Shown here: positions 1 through 5,233 of the stretch, piece after piece
Numbering within the stretch: position 1 is the stretch's first letter
Layout: the number at the start of each line of letters is the position of its first letter
Assembly: GCA_031282945.1 (NCBI GenBank)
Contig: JAITCX010000075.1
Location: 1 to 5,233, forward strand
Reading direction: 5' to 3'
Length of the DNA: 5,233 bases
Source: Elusimicrobiota bacterium
GTDB taxonomy: Bacteria; Elusimicrobiota; Endomicrobiia; Endomicrobiales; Endomicrobiaceae
Position numbers and translations under genes: made by a program
The notes under the pieces: model-generated
Seen by the model: only the letters and a program-made list of their open reading frames with translations
What the model was told of the DNA's origin: nothing
Database searches by the model: none

Positions 1-3000
1 TTAAGTTGGGAGAATGCGCGCTTGAGGAAAATGTTAAAGTCGGCATTTATGAATTTAAACATGAGAGTTCAAGCGATCCGCGTATCACCCTCTCAAGAGA
101 ATCTTTTAAGATATTAGGAGATGAAGGCTGTCAAATTGCGCTTGCGGCTTTTTACAGCGCCAAGTCTCAAGTGTGGCGTTTTTCGCTTATTACAAGTTCT
201 TTTTCTATAAATGAAAAAGGAAAAGCGCAACAGGATTTTTCAAATCCAAAACGTTATAGTTATATATTAGGACCCGAATGTAAAAAACATACGCCGCAAG
301 AAATGCTTTCAGGTCAAGTGCAGGATAAAAATGATCTTTTAGAAAGATTTAGCGTTGAAACTGTCACAAAAGAATTTTATAAAGAAATTTTTGCTTGGTA
401 TGATGATTGGGCGGTTGAGAAGGTAAGGTTTCCTGAAGACTCCGGCAAAAAAGCTAAGCTGCCTCAAGAAACAAAAATTGATGAAAATAGACAGCATTTG
501 ATGCGTCTTTTAACGCGTTTGATTTTTGTGTGGTTTATCAAACAAAAAAATTTAATTCCAGATGAAATTTTTAGTATTGAAAAATTAAAAGAAATTTTAA
601 ATAACTTTGATCCGTATAGCATTAAAGACGGAAATTATTATAATGGCATTTTGCAAAATTTATTTTTTGCAACATTAAACCGCCCGATAAAAGACAGGCA
701 GTTTGCAAATGATAAAAACCAACAACAGAGTGAGGATTACGGCATTAAAACAAAGTTTAGAGATTTTAATGAACATTCGCTTTTTTCAAAAACTTTTACG
801 CATGAAAAAGTTATAGAACTTTTTAAACAAACGCCGTTTTTGAACGGCGGTCTTTTTGAGTGTTTAGACGACTTTGATACAAAAGAATATGTGGATGGAT
901 TTAGTAGAGAAAAAAGCCGAGCTGCATTTGTGCCGAATGCTCTTTTTTGGGGCGACAATAAAGAACATAAGGACAAGGGGTTAATAGATATTTTTAAACG
1001 ATATAATTTTACTGTTGAGGAAAACACGCCGCAAGATATTGATGTTTCTATGGATCCAGAATTGCTTGGAAAAGTTTTTGAGAATTTGCTTGGCACTTAT
1101 AATGAGGAAACAGGAGAAACTGCAAGAAAAGAATCTGGAGCTTTTTATACGCCCAGAGAAATTGTTGACTATATGGTAGATATTTCTCTTAAAGAATATT
1201 TAAAAGGGAAATTGCTTGAGCATAATAAAAAAATGCCTATAGGAGATATAGATAAATCCTTAGACAAGCTTTTTTCTTATATTGATGATGATCCCTCGTT
1301 TAATAATAAAGAACAAATTGATGTCTTAATAGAAGCGATTAATGATTGCAAAATTTTAGATCCTGCTTGCGGATCAGGGGCTTTTCCTATGGGGGTATTG
1401 CACAAACTTACCTTTATACTTAGAAAGCTAGATCCCAATAACAAAATTTGGAGGCAAAAACAATTAAAAAAAGTTGATAATAAAAAAATGAAAACTAATA
1501 TAGAGGAAACTTTTAAAAATGATGACTCGGACTATATCCGTAAATTATTTTTAATAGAAAATTGTATTTATGGAATTGATATAAAACCAATAGCAATACA
1601 AATAAGCAAATTAAGATTTTTTATTTCTTTAATTTTAGAGCAAAAAGCTGACGAGAGGAAAGAAAATCACGGCTTTGTTACTTTGCCAAATCTTGAGACA
1701 AAATTTGTTTCGGCAAATACCTTAATTAAATATGGTGATAATTCTAATGAACCAAAATTAGAAAATATAGAATTGGCGGCGCTTAGAGAGCAATTGCTTG
1801 AAATTCGCAAACAACATTTTTTTGCGCATACTCCAAAAGAAAAAATTGATTTACGCACCCAAGATGACAAGATATGCAAAAAAATTGATGATATTTTAAA
1901 GACACAAGTTAATCTAGGAGAGGAAACCACAAAGACGTTGACTTCTTGGAATCCATATAAGCAAAATAATGCGGCGGCTTTTTTTGACGCGCGGTGGATG
2001 TTTGGAATATTAACTAATGCCAATGGATCTAATTTTGACATAGTGATTGGCAATCCGCCCTACATACAATTACAAAGCAATCAGGGAACGCTTGCAAATA
2101 TTTATAAAGATGAAAACTTTACAACATTTTCACGTATGGGCGACATCTATCAACTTTTTTATGAGCGCGGTTTTAACTTATTAAAAGAAAATGGAGTTTT
2201 GTGTTTTATTACTTCAAATAAATGGATGCGGGCAGGTTATGGGGAACTTACAAGAGATTTTTTTGCAAACTTCGGCAATGTAAAAATGCTGATTGATTTT
2301 GCCGGGCAAAAAGTTTTTTCAAATGCAACTGTGGATGTAAATATTATTCTTATAGAAAAAAACAATACAAGAAAAAATGATACTTTTGTATGTATTATAA
2401 GAGAAAAATGCGCGGATAAATTGACCGAATATATAAAGCGGTGCGGAAGCTTTAGCAAATTTAAAGCCGATAGCGTTTGGACAATTCTTACGCCGATTGA
2501 ACAGCGCATTAAAGAAAAAATTGAAAAAGTTGGAACGCCGTTAAAGAATTGGAAAGACCTAAAAATAAACAGAGGAATATTGACGGGATGCAATGAGGCT
2601 TTTATTATTAATGAGGAAAAACGAAAAGAACTTATTAAAAAATGCGCAAAATCTGCAGAAATTATCTGCCCGATTTTACGCGGCAAAGACATAAAACGAA
2701 ACGGATATAATTTTGCTGGAAAATATTTAATTGTAACGCATAACGGTTACATAGATAAAAGCAAAAATAAAATTCCCAGAATTGATATTGAAAATTATCC
2801 CGCCATAAAAAAACACTTAGATGAATATTGGGAAGCAATCAGTAAACGCGATGACCAAGGCGATACTCCATATAATTTACGTAGCTGTGCCTATATGGAC
2901 GATTTTTCCAAGCAAAAGATTATTTATTCAGAAATTGTTAGTTCCCCTCAATTTTATTTAGACAATGGTGGCAAGTTTATTACTCTAAATACATCTTATA

Positions 3001-3269
3001 TATTAACTGGCAAACATTTAGATTATTTAATTCATTGGCTTAATTCCCCAACAATTGCATGGATTTTTAAAAATTTTTATGCTAGCGGATTAGGAGGAAA
3101 AGGCTATAGATATCTGAAACAATTTATTGAGAATTTACCTATTCCTTTACCAAATAATAATGATAATATTGATAATATAAAATATAATGACGACGACACT
3201 TTAATCCAAAAACGACTAGGTTTAAATAGTCAAGAAATAAAATTTATTTTATCTGTTTGTCATCTATAA
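1..3269 (+). CDS. Eco57I-like type IIG restriction-modification enzyme / N6-adenine DNA methyltransferase, 5'-partial
   Basis: This gene encodes a large SAM-dependent DNA methyltransferase of the Eco57I class, expected to methylate the N6 of adenine in a short target and, in type IIG relatives, also to cleave DNA. Residues are counted from the TTG at 6. Visible are the family block TPFLNGGLFEC (276-286), DPELLGKVFENL (from 350), motif X GAFYTP (378-383), SAM-binding motif I ILDPACGSGAF (450-460), YGIDI (522-526) and the catalytic N6-adenine motif NPPY (683-686). From 806 onward lies a TaqI-C-like target-recognition domain with TGCNEAF (860-866) and LRGKDIKR (891-898). The frame is open to the left edge (first full codon at 3), the TTG at 6 has no visible ribosome binding site, and family-like sequence begins immediately, so the true start is probably upstream. 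No PD-(D/E)XK nuclease motif can be asserted in the visible part, so cleavage is unproven. A DISARM-type or other stand-alone methylase is the alternative. The last 282 codons sit in an invertible-looking segment. Confidence 0.93.
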   Translation, partial: KLGECALEENVKVGIYEFKHESSSDPRITLSRESFKILGDEGCQIALAAFYSAKSQVWRFSLITSSFSINEKGKAQQDFSNPKRYSYILGPECKKHTPQEMLSGQVQDKNDLLERFSVETVTKEFYKEIFAWYDDWAVEKVRFPEDSGKKAKLPQETKIDENRQHLMRLLTRLIFVWFIKQKNLIPDEIFSIEKLKEILNNFDPYSIKDGNYYNGILQNLFFATLNRPIKDRQFANDKNQQQSEDYGIKTKFRDFNEHSLFSKTFTHEKVIELFKQTPFLNGGLFECLDDFDTKEYVDGFSREKSRAAFVPNALFWGDNKEHKDKGLIDIFKRYNFTVEENTPQDIDVSMDPELLGKVFENLLGTYNEETGETARKESGAFYTPREIVDYMVDISLKEYLKGKLLEHNKKMPIGDIDKSLDKLFSYIDDDPSFNNKEQIDVLIEAINDCKILDPACGSGAFPMGVLHKLTFILRKLDPNNKIWRQKQLKKVDNKKMKTNIEETFKNDDSDYIRKLFLIENCIYGIDIKPIAIQISKLRFFISLILEQKADERKENHGFVTLPNLETKFVSANTLIKYGDNSNEPKLENIELAALREQLLEIRKQHFFAHTPKEKIDLRTQDDKICKKIDDILKTQVNLGEETTKTLTSWNPYKQNNAAAFFDARWMFGILTNANGSNFDIVIGNPPYIQLQSNQGTLANIYKDENFTTFSRMGDIYQLFYERGFNLLKENGVLCFITSNKWMRAGYGELTRDFFANFGNVKMLIDFAGQKVFSNATVDVNIILIEKNNTRKNDTFVCIIREKCADKLTEYIKRCGSFSKFKADSVWTILTPIEQRIKEKIEKVGTPLKNWKDLKINRGILTGCNEAFIINEEKRKELIKKCAKSAEIICPILRGKDIKRNGYNFAGKYLIVTHNGYIDKSKNKIPRIDIENYPAIKKHLDEYWEAISKRDDQGDTPYNLRSCAYMDDFSKQKIIYSEIVSSPQFYLDNGGKFITLNTSYILTGKHLDYLIHWLNSPTIAWIFKNFYASGLGGKGYRYLKQFIENLPIPLPNNNDNIDNIKYNDDDTLIQKRLGLNSQEIKFILSVCHL
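2421..2500 (+). repeat. Left arm of 80-bp perfect inverted repeat
   Basis: These 80 bases are identical to the reverse complement of 4061-4140. The match stops sharply on both sides: base 2420 (a) differs from its counterpart, and at 2501 the two copies diverge (acagcgc versus ggaaagc). The arm encodes residues 806-831 of the methyltransferase, from TEYIKRCG through WTILTPI, at the junction between the catalytic core and the target-recognition domain. Confidence 0.97.
2449..2467. other. Dyad inside left repeat arm, candidate recombinase crossover site
   Basis: GCTTTA and TAAAGC form a perfect 6-bp dyad around a 7-bp AT-rich centre (gcaaatt), flanked by cgg and ccg. Serine invertases act on roughly symmetric sites of about 26 bp with a short central crossover. 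This is the clearest dyad in the 80-bp repeat, but its odd spacing is not ideal for a two-base central overlap, so it is only a candidate. Confidence 0.3.
2667..2698 (+). repeat. Internal 32-bp inverted identity island, copy 1
   Basis: These 32 bases match the reverse complement of 3866-3897 exactly, while flanking codons differ even at synonymous positions (atc versus att just before). The island encodes residues 888-898, CPILRGKDIKR, a conserved stretch of the target-recognition domain. It is in the same codon phase in both copies. Confidence 0.92.
2896..2917 (+). repeat. Internal 22-bp inverted identity island, copy 1
   Basis: These 22 bases equal the reverse complement of 3608-3629 and encode the shared DDFSKQK stretch of the target-recognition domain. 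Codon phase is the same in the two copies. It may be simple conservation of a structural motif rather than a recombination site. Confidence 0.8.
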
Positions 3270-4140
3270 AATCTATTTCTTCTCTACTTAGATTGTATGA
3301 ATTGTATATTACATTATTTATTTCTTTATATTTTTTCTCTTCCAATAATGCTTTTATTTTTCGTTCTATATTATTTTTTGGCAATGGGACAGGTAATAAC
3401 AATAATCTGTTCGTTTTTAATTCACCTTCAATACCACCTCCCATATAATATTTTCGCAAAGCAAAATAACATAAATTAGAACATAAAAATGCGAGTAAAT
3501 ATTGTAAATGATTGCCACTAATAATATTAGCGGGCGCAATAATAAAATTTTTCTTATTGTCAAATGCAAAAGAAGGTTCATTAGCCATTATGCATGGGTA
3601 TACAATTTTTTGCTTGGAAAAATCGTCCAAATAATTTGCGCCCCATCTTTGCAAAGCATACCATTCATATCTTATGCCTGTTTCCGCTTGATTTCTTTTT
3701 TTTAATTTATCTTTGTAGCTCAATAAATGATTATAAACTGCTGGATAATTTTCCTTAAAATTTTTTTCGGCTATTTTTGAAGCCCCTTGTATGCTCGTAT
3801 CTTTTTGCAATGGAAAATGCCAAGGGATAAATAAGAGATACAGTTCAGCCCATTTATAATCATAACGTTTTATGTCTTTGCCGCGTAAAATCGGGCAAAT
3901 AATTTGAGCGGATTTTGCATCTTTTTCAATAAGCTCGTCTCGCTTTTCTTTAGTGATAATAAAAGCTTCATTGCATCCTGTTTTTATTCCATAGTTAATA
4001 GAAATATCCCACTCTTTAAGAGGCGTTCCTGCCTTTTCTATTTTTTTCCTAATGCTTTCCTCAATCGGCGTAAGAATTGTCCAAACGCTATCGGCTTTAA
4101 ATTTGCTAAAGCTTCCGCACCGCTTTATATATTCGGTCAA
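3244..4140 (-). CDS. Alternative (probably silent) C-terminal target-recognition cassette of the methyltransferase
   Basis: This 298-codon frame has no methyltransferase motifs. It corresponds only to the last quarter of the upstream enzyme, a TaqI-C-like target-recognition domain. The first 26 codons after the junction are DNA-identical to residues 806-831 of the main gene. Then come related TGCNEAF (54-60), CPILRGKDIKR (82-92) and DDFSKQK blocks, separated by stretches of very different sequence, as expected for domains reading different DNA targets. It keeps an intact frame to a stop at 3244-3246, overlapping the end of the main gene by 26 bp tail to tail. The first codon is TTG, with AGGAG only 3 nt away and no convincing promoter. 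It is therefore most simply a stored tail that becomes expressed after inversion, although independent expression as a small TRD protein cannot be excluded. The intact frame argues against simple decay. Confidence 0.88.
   Translation of the reverse strand: MTEYIKRCGSFSKFKADSVWTILTPIEESIRKKIEKAGTPLKEWDISINYGIKTGCNEAFIITKEKRDELIEKDAKSAQIICPILRGKDIKRYDYKWAELYLLFIPWHFPLQKDTSIQGASKIAEKNFKENYPAVYNHLLSYKDKLKKRNQAETGIRYEWYALQRWGANYLDDFSKQKIVYPCIMANEPSFAFDNKKNFIIAPANIISGNHLQYLLAFLCSNLCYFALRKYYMGGGIEGELKTNRLLLLPVPLPKNNIERKIKALLEEKKYKEINNVIYNSYNLSREEIDFIDDKQIK
3608..3629 (-). repeat. Internal 22-bp inverted identity island, copy 2
   Basis: This is the cassette-side partner of 2896-2917, encoding DDFSKQK in the alternative TRD. 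The surrounding sequence differs markedly between the two tails. Confidence 0.8.
3866..3897 (-). repeat. Internal 32-bp inverted identity island, copy 2
   Basis: This is the partner of 2667-2698 in the opposite-strand cassette, encoding its residues 82-92 (CPILRGKDIKR) with identical codons throughout. Exchange here would leave both reading frames intact and would swap only the distal part of the TRD. Confidence 0.92.
4061..4140 (-). repeat. Right arm of 80-bp perfect inverted repeat
   Basis: This is the reverse-complement partner of 2421-2500, identical over all 80 bases, and it forms the first 26 codons of the opposite-strand TRD cassette. Outside the arm (4141 onward) there is no similarity to the sequence left of 2421. 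The repeat is therefore confined to the part shared by the two alternative protein tails. Confidence 0.97.
4094..4112. other. Dyad inside right repeat arm, candidate recombinase crossover site
   Basis: This is the inverted copy of the dyad at 2449-2467, with the same GCTTTA / TAAAGC half-sites. Strand exchange between the two would invert the DNA between them. The assignment rests on symmetry alone. Confidence 0.3.
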
Positions 4141-4143
4141 ATT

Positions 4144-4148
4144 CTCCT
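4144..4148 (-). promoter_or_regulatory. Weak ribosome-binding-site-like AGGAG before the inverted cassette
   Basis: Read on the minus strand, AGGAG lies 3 nt before the TTG at 4140, closer than usual for efficient initiation. It sits outside the repeat, so after inversion it would precede whichever TRD is in the silent position. It may be fortuitous. Confidence 0.3.
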
Positions 4149-4212
4149 CGTAAAACCTGATAAAAAAATATTTATAATAATTTTTTTAAACAAAAAGTAT
4201 CTAGCAAAACCA

Positions 4213-4218
4213 TATAAT
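4213..4218 (+). promoter_or_regulatory. Possible -10 element for the recombinase
   Basis: A TATAAT hexamer lies 65 nt before the recombinase ATG. No recognisable -35 box is found at 16-18 bp spacing, and such hexamers are frequent in DNA this AT-rich. A second TATAAT at 4173-4178 is equally unsupported. At 4238-4245 the sequence fits the Bacteroidota -7 pattern TAnnTTTG, but no matching TTTG is seen about 20 bp upstream. Confidence 0.22.
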
Positions 4219-4239
4219 TAATTTAATCACCCGTTATTA

Positions 4240-4263
4240 TTTTTGCTGCCATTGCAGCGAAAA
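4240..4263 (+). promoter_or_regulatory. Hairpin / dyad in the recombinase leader
   Basis: TTTTTGCTGC and GCAGCGAAAA pair around a CATT loop, with a 5-bp GC-rich stem extended by one G-U and four A-U pairs. No run of T follows it on either strand, so it does not look like an intrinsic terminator. It ends 10 nt before the ribosome binding site, a position suited to an operator or a leader RNA structure controlling the recombinase. That role is inferred from position only. Confidence 0.45.
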
Positions 4264-4273
4264 ATGATAAATT

Positions 4274-4278
4274 GGAGG
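4274..4278 (+). promoter_or_regulatory. Ribosome binding site of the recombinase
   Basis: GGAGG lies 4 nt before the ATG at 4283. It is a strong Shine-Dalgarno match and fixes the start codon; the encoded N-terminus MIYGYIRVST begins as serine recombinases normally do. Confidence 0.8.
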
Positions 4279-4282
4279 CTTT

Positions 4283-4894
4283 ATGATTTATGGTTACATT
4301 AGAGTTAGCACAGACAAGCAGACTGTAGAAAATCAACGTTTTGAAATTGAGCAGTTTTGTTTAAAAAACGGGTTAAAGGCTGACCAGTGGATTGAGGAAA
4401 CGATAAGCGGTACAAAAGATCCGCAAAAAAGACTTTTGGGAACTTTGCTTTCCCAAGTGGAAAAAGACGATATAATTATTTGCTCGGAACTCTCCAGACT
4501 TGGCAGAAGTTTATTTATGGTTATGTCCATATTAAATGAATTAATGCGCAAACAGGTGCAAGTTTGGACAATTAAAGATAATTATAAACTCGGCAATAGT
4601 TTGACTTCAAAAGTTTTAGCTTTTGCTTTTTCTATGGCCGCAGAAATAGAACGCGATTTAATTTCACAGAGGACAAAAGAAGCCCTCGCCCGCAAACGCA
4701 TGCAGGGCGTTGTTTTGGGCAGACCGCATGGCCGAAAATCCCGCCATGTAAAACTTTCAGGGCGTGAACAAGAAATTCAAAGCCTCTTAGACAAACATAT
4801 TTCCAAAAGCGCAATAGGACGCATTTTGGGAGTTAACAGAATGACTGTAGCTATTTTTCTTAAGGAGAGGATGGCAAATTTTTCACAGGTCTAA
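4283..4894 (+). CDS. Serine site-specific recombinase / DNA invertase, Mpi-Hin type
   Basis: This 203-residue protein is a small serine recombinase that would cut and rejoin DNA at short paired sites through a covalent 5'-phosphoserine intermediate. The N-terminal catalytic domain carries YGYIRVST, with the nucleophile at Ser9 and supporting Arg7. It also has ISGTKD (41-46) and ELSRLGRS (69-76), whose Arg72 and Arg75 match the conserved active-site arginines. The oligomerisation helix AEIERDLISQRTKEALARK (120-138) leads to the GRP hinge (146-148) and a C-terminal helix-turn-helix (about 170-195, SAIGRILGVNRMTVA). The length and wording closely resemble Mpi of Bacteroides fragilis, which flips many promoters, and more distantly Hin and Gin. 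It begins 142 bp beyond the predicted invertible segment and points away from it, so inversion does not alter its leader. Its most likely local job is flipping the methyltransferase TRDs, though Mpi relatives can also act at distant sites. Confidence 0.95.
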   Translation: MIYGYIRVSTDKQTVENQRFEIEQFCLKNGLKADQWIEETISGTKDPQKRLLGTLLSQVEKDDIIICSELSRLGRSLFMVMSILNELMRKQVQVWTIKDNYKLGNSLTSKVLAFAFSMAAEIERDLISQRTKEALARKRMQGVVLGRPHGRKSRHVKLSGREQEIQSLLDKHISKSAIGRILGVNRMTVAIFLKERMANFSQV

Positions 4895-5233
4895 AATATA
4901 GCGCATTTTCATTTAAAAAAATGTAAAACGTGTCAAAGTAAATTTGCGCGCTTCTCATAAATTTGCACATTAAGAGCTTTTGGCGTCTAAAGTTTTTATA
5001 TTTCCTGCATATTTCTAAATCCTAAAATTCAAACTAAACTTTCCAAAAATAAAAAACATTCTGTTTTATAAGCCCTTAATTTACGCCGCAAGAATAAAAA
5101 TTAATTGACGCGGAGCAAATATTACAGAGGGGAAAATAAAAAAGTTACGCTTGTTTTTTTTATAAATTTTCTAGCTCTAGTAAAACTCTAAAGGATTTAG
5201 CTTTTTTTGTGGGAGGGGGGCATTGAGAAACAA
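4895..5233. other. 339-bp stretch without a recognisable gene
   Basis: All frames are interrupted by frequent stops, and no conserved protein fragment, tRNA or array of repeats was found. It is AT-rich with a few GC-rich words (gcgcgc near 4949, acgccgc near 5083). It ends in the G-rich run GTGGGAGGGGGGC (5209-5221), which could be the Shine-Dalgarno region of a gene starting beyond the window; a TTG follows at 5223. Confidence 0.6.
5188..5208 (+). terminator. Possible weak intrinsic terminator
   Basis: CTAAA and TTTAG pair around a GGA loop and are followed by C and seven T. The stem is short and mostly A-T, so this is a weak terminator at best. It lies about 300 bp after the recombinase stop. 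Confidence 0.25.

Larger units (their letters stand above)
2421..4140. other. Predicted invertible TRD-switching segment (1720 bp)
   Basis: The segment is bounded by an 80-bp perfect inverted repeat and holds two different C-terminal target-recognition halves arranged tail to tail. The left repeat starts at codon 806 of the methyltransferase (2421), and the right repeat starts at the first codon of the opposite-strand cassette (4140). Inversion maps position p to 6561-p. The alternative tail would be joined in frame after residue 805, with its stop at 3315-3317, giving 1103 residues in place of 1087. The displaced TRD would then occupy the minus strand from 4140 to 3292. The serine recombinase at 4283 lies outside the segment, 142 bp from its right end. 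The repeats and frames are read directly from the sequence; actual inversion in cells is inferred. Confidence 0.87.

Noticed and set aside
6..8. TTG as the true start codon of the methyltransferase
   Set aside because: The frame is open to the window edge, no Shine-Dalgarno is visible, and family-like sequence starts immediately. The start is probably upstream.
737..2692. Open frames of 119 to 151 codons on the minus strand opposite the methyltransferase (737-1096, 1667-2053, 2237-2692)
   Set aside because: They lie wholly opposite a gene with clear motifs, show low-complexity Ser/Phe/Leu-rich shadow composition and match no family I know.
1..3269. BREX PglX, another methylase known for inverting TRDs
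   Set aside because: The region around the SAM motif (LNGGLFEC, DPELLGKVFENL, GAFYTP) fits the Eco57I-like family better than PglX, and no BREX partner gene is in the window.
3269..3295. AATCTA / TAGATT dyad just after the methyltransferase stop as a terminator
   Set aside because: The loop is 13 nt, the stem is AT-rich, no T run follows on either strand, and the bases are coding for the opposite cassette.
3257..4221. Short + strand frames opposite the inverted cassette (3257-3448, 3297-3479, 3508-3705, 3904-4221)
   Set aside because: The minus strand carries a recognisable TRD here; the + frames are Phe/Ile-rich antisense shadows without ribosome binding sites or family motifs.
4333..4814. 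Minus-strand frames of 72 and 60 codons opposite the recombinase
   Set aside because: They overlap a fully recognisable serine recombinase and have no support of their own.
4931..4936. TTGACA on the minus strand as a -35 box
   Set aside because: No -10 hexamer lies at acceptable spacing (the nearest TATATT is 30 bp away), and it would read into the recombinase antisense.
5154..5161. T8 homopolymer, and several A7 runs within the methyltransferase, as slippage phase-variation tracts
   Set aside because: Runs of this length are common in DNA this AT-rich. The T8 is non-coding, and the methyltransferase frame is intact.
4895..5233. Decayed gene, tRNA or CRISPR repeat in the right-hand stretch
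   Set aside because: No conserved peptide fragment, cloverleaf or regularly spaced repeat was found.

Overview
The window is AT-rich bacterial DNA carrying what looks like a complete TRD (target-recognition domain) switch for a DNA methyltransferase of the Eco57I / type IIG class. Three genes account for it: a large adenine methyltransferase / type IIG restriction-modification gene on the + strand (left edge to 3269, N-terminus outside the window); a promoter-poor second copy of only its C-terminal target-recognition half, in opposite orientation (4140 down to 3244); and a Mpi/Hin-type serine recombinase (4283-4894, +) just outside the repeated segment. The host cannot be named from this sequence. 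The AT-rich coding and a recombinase closely resembling Bacteroides Mpi point to a gut-type anaerobe (Bacteroidota, or another AT-rich gut lineage such as Elusimicrobiota), but this is inference.

Layout. 1-2420: N-terminal region, helical linker and N6-adenine methyltransferase core (SAM motif DPACGSGAF, catalytic NPPY). 2421-3269: the currently expressed TRD. 3244-4140: the inverted alternative TRD, tail-to-tail with the first and overlapping it by 26 bp. 4141-4282: recombinase leader with a hairpin and a good ribosome binding site. 4283-4894: recombinase. 4895-5233: no recognisable gene.

How the parts fit. An 80-bp perfect inverted repeat bounds the TRD region (2421-2500 and the reverse complement of 4061-4140). 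It begins exactly on a codon boundary, and both arms are read in the same phase. Inverting 2421-4140 would replace the last 282 residues of the methyltransferase with the 298-residue alternative tail, giving a 1103-residue reading frame (counted from the TTG at 6) instead of 1087, with no frame break. The shared methyltransferase core would then recognise a different DNA sequence. Two further perfectly conserved inverted islands inside the TRDs (32 bp and 22 bp) lie in matching codon phase and could allow mosaic exchange. The recombinase is the obvious candidate catalyst, and because it lies outside the invertible segment its own leader is unchanged by the switch. The inversion is inferred from repeat structure and reading frames; only one orientation is present here.
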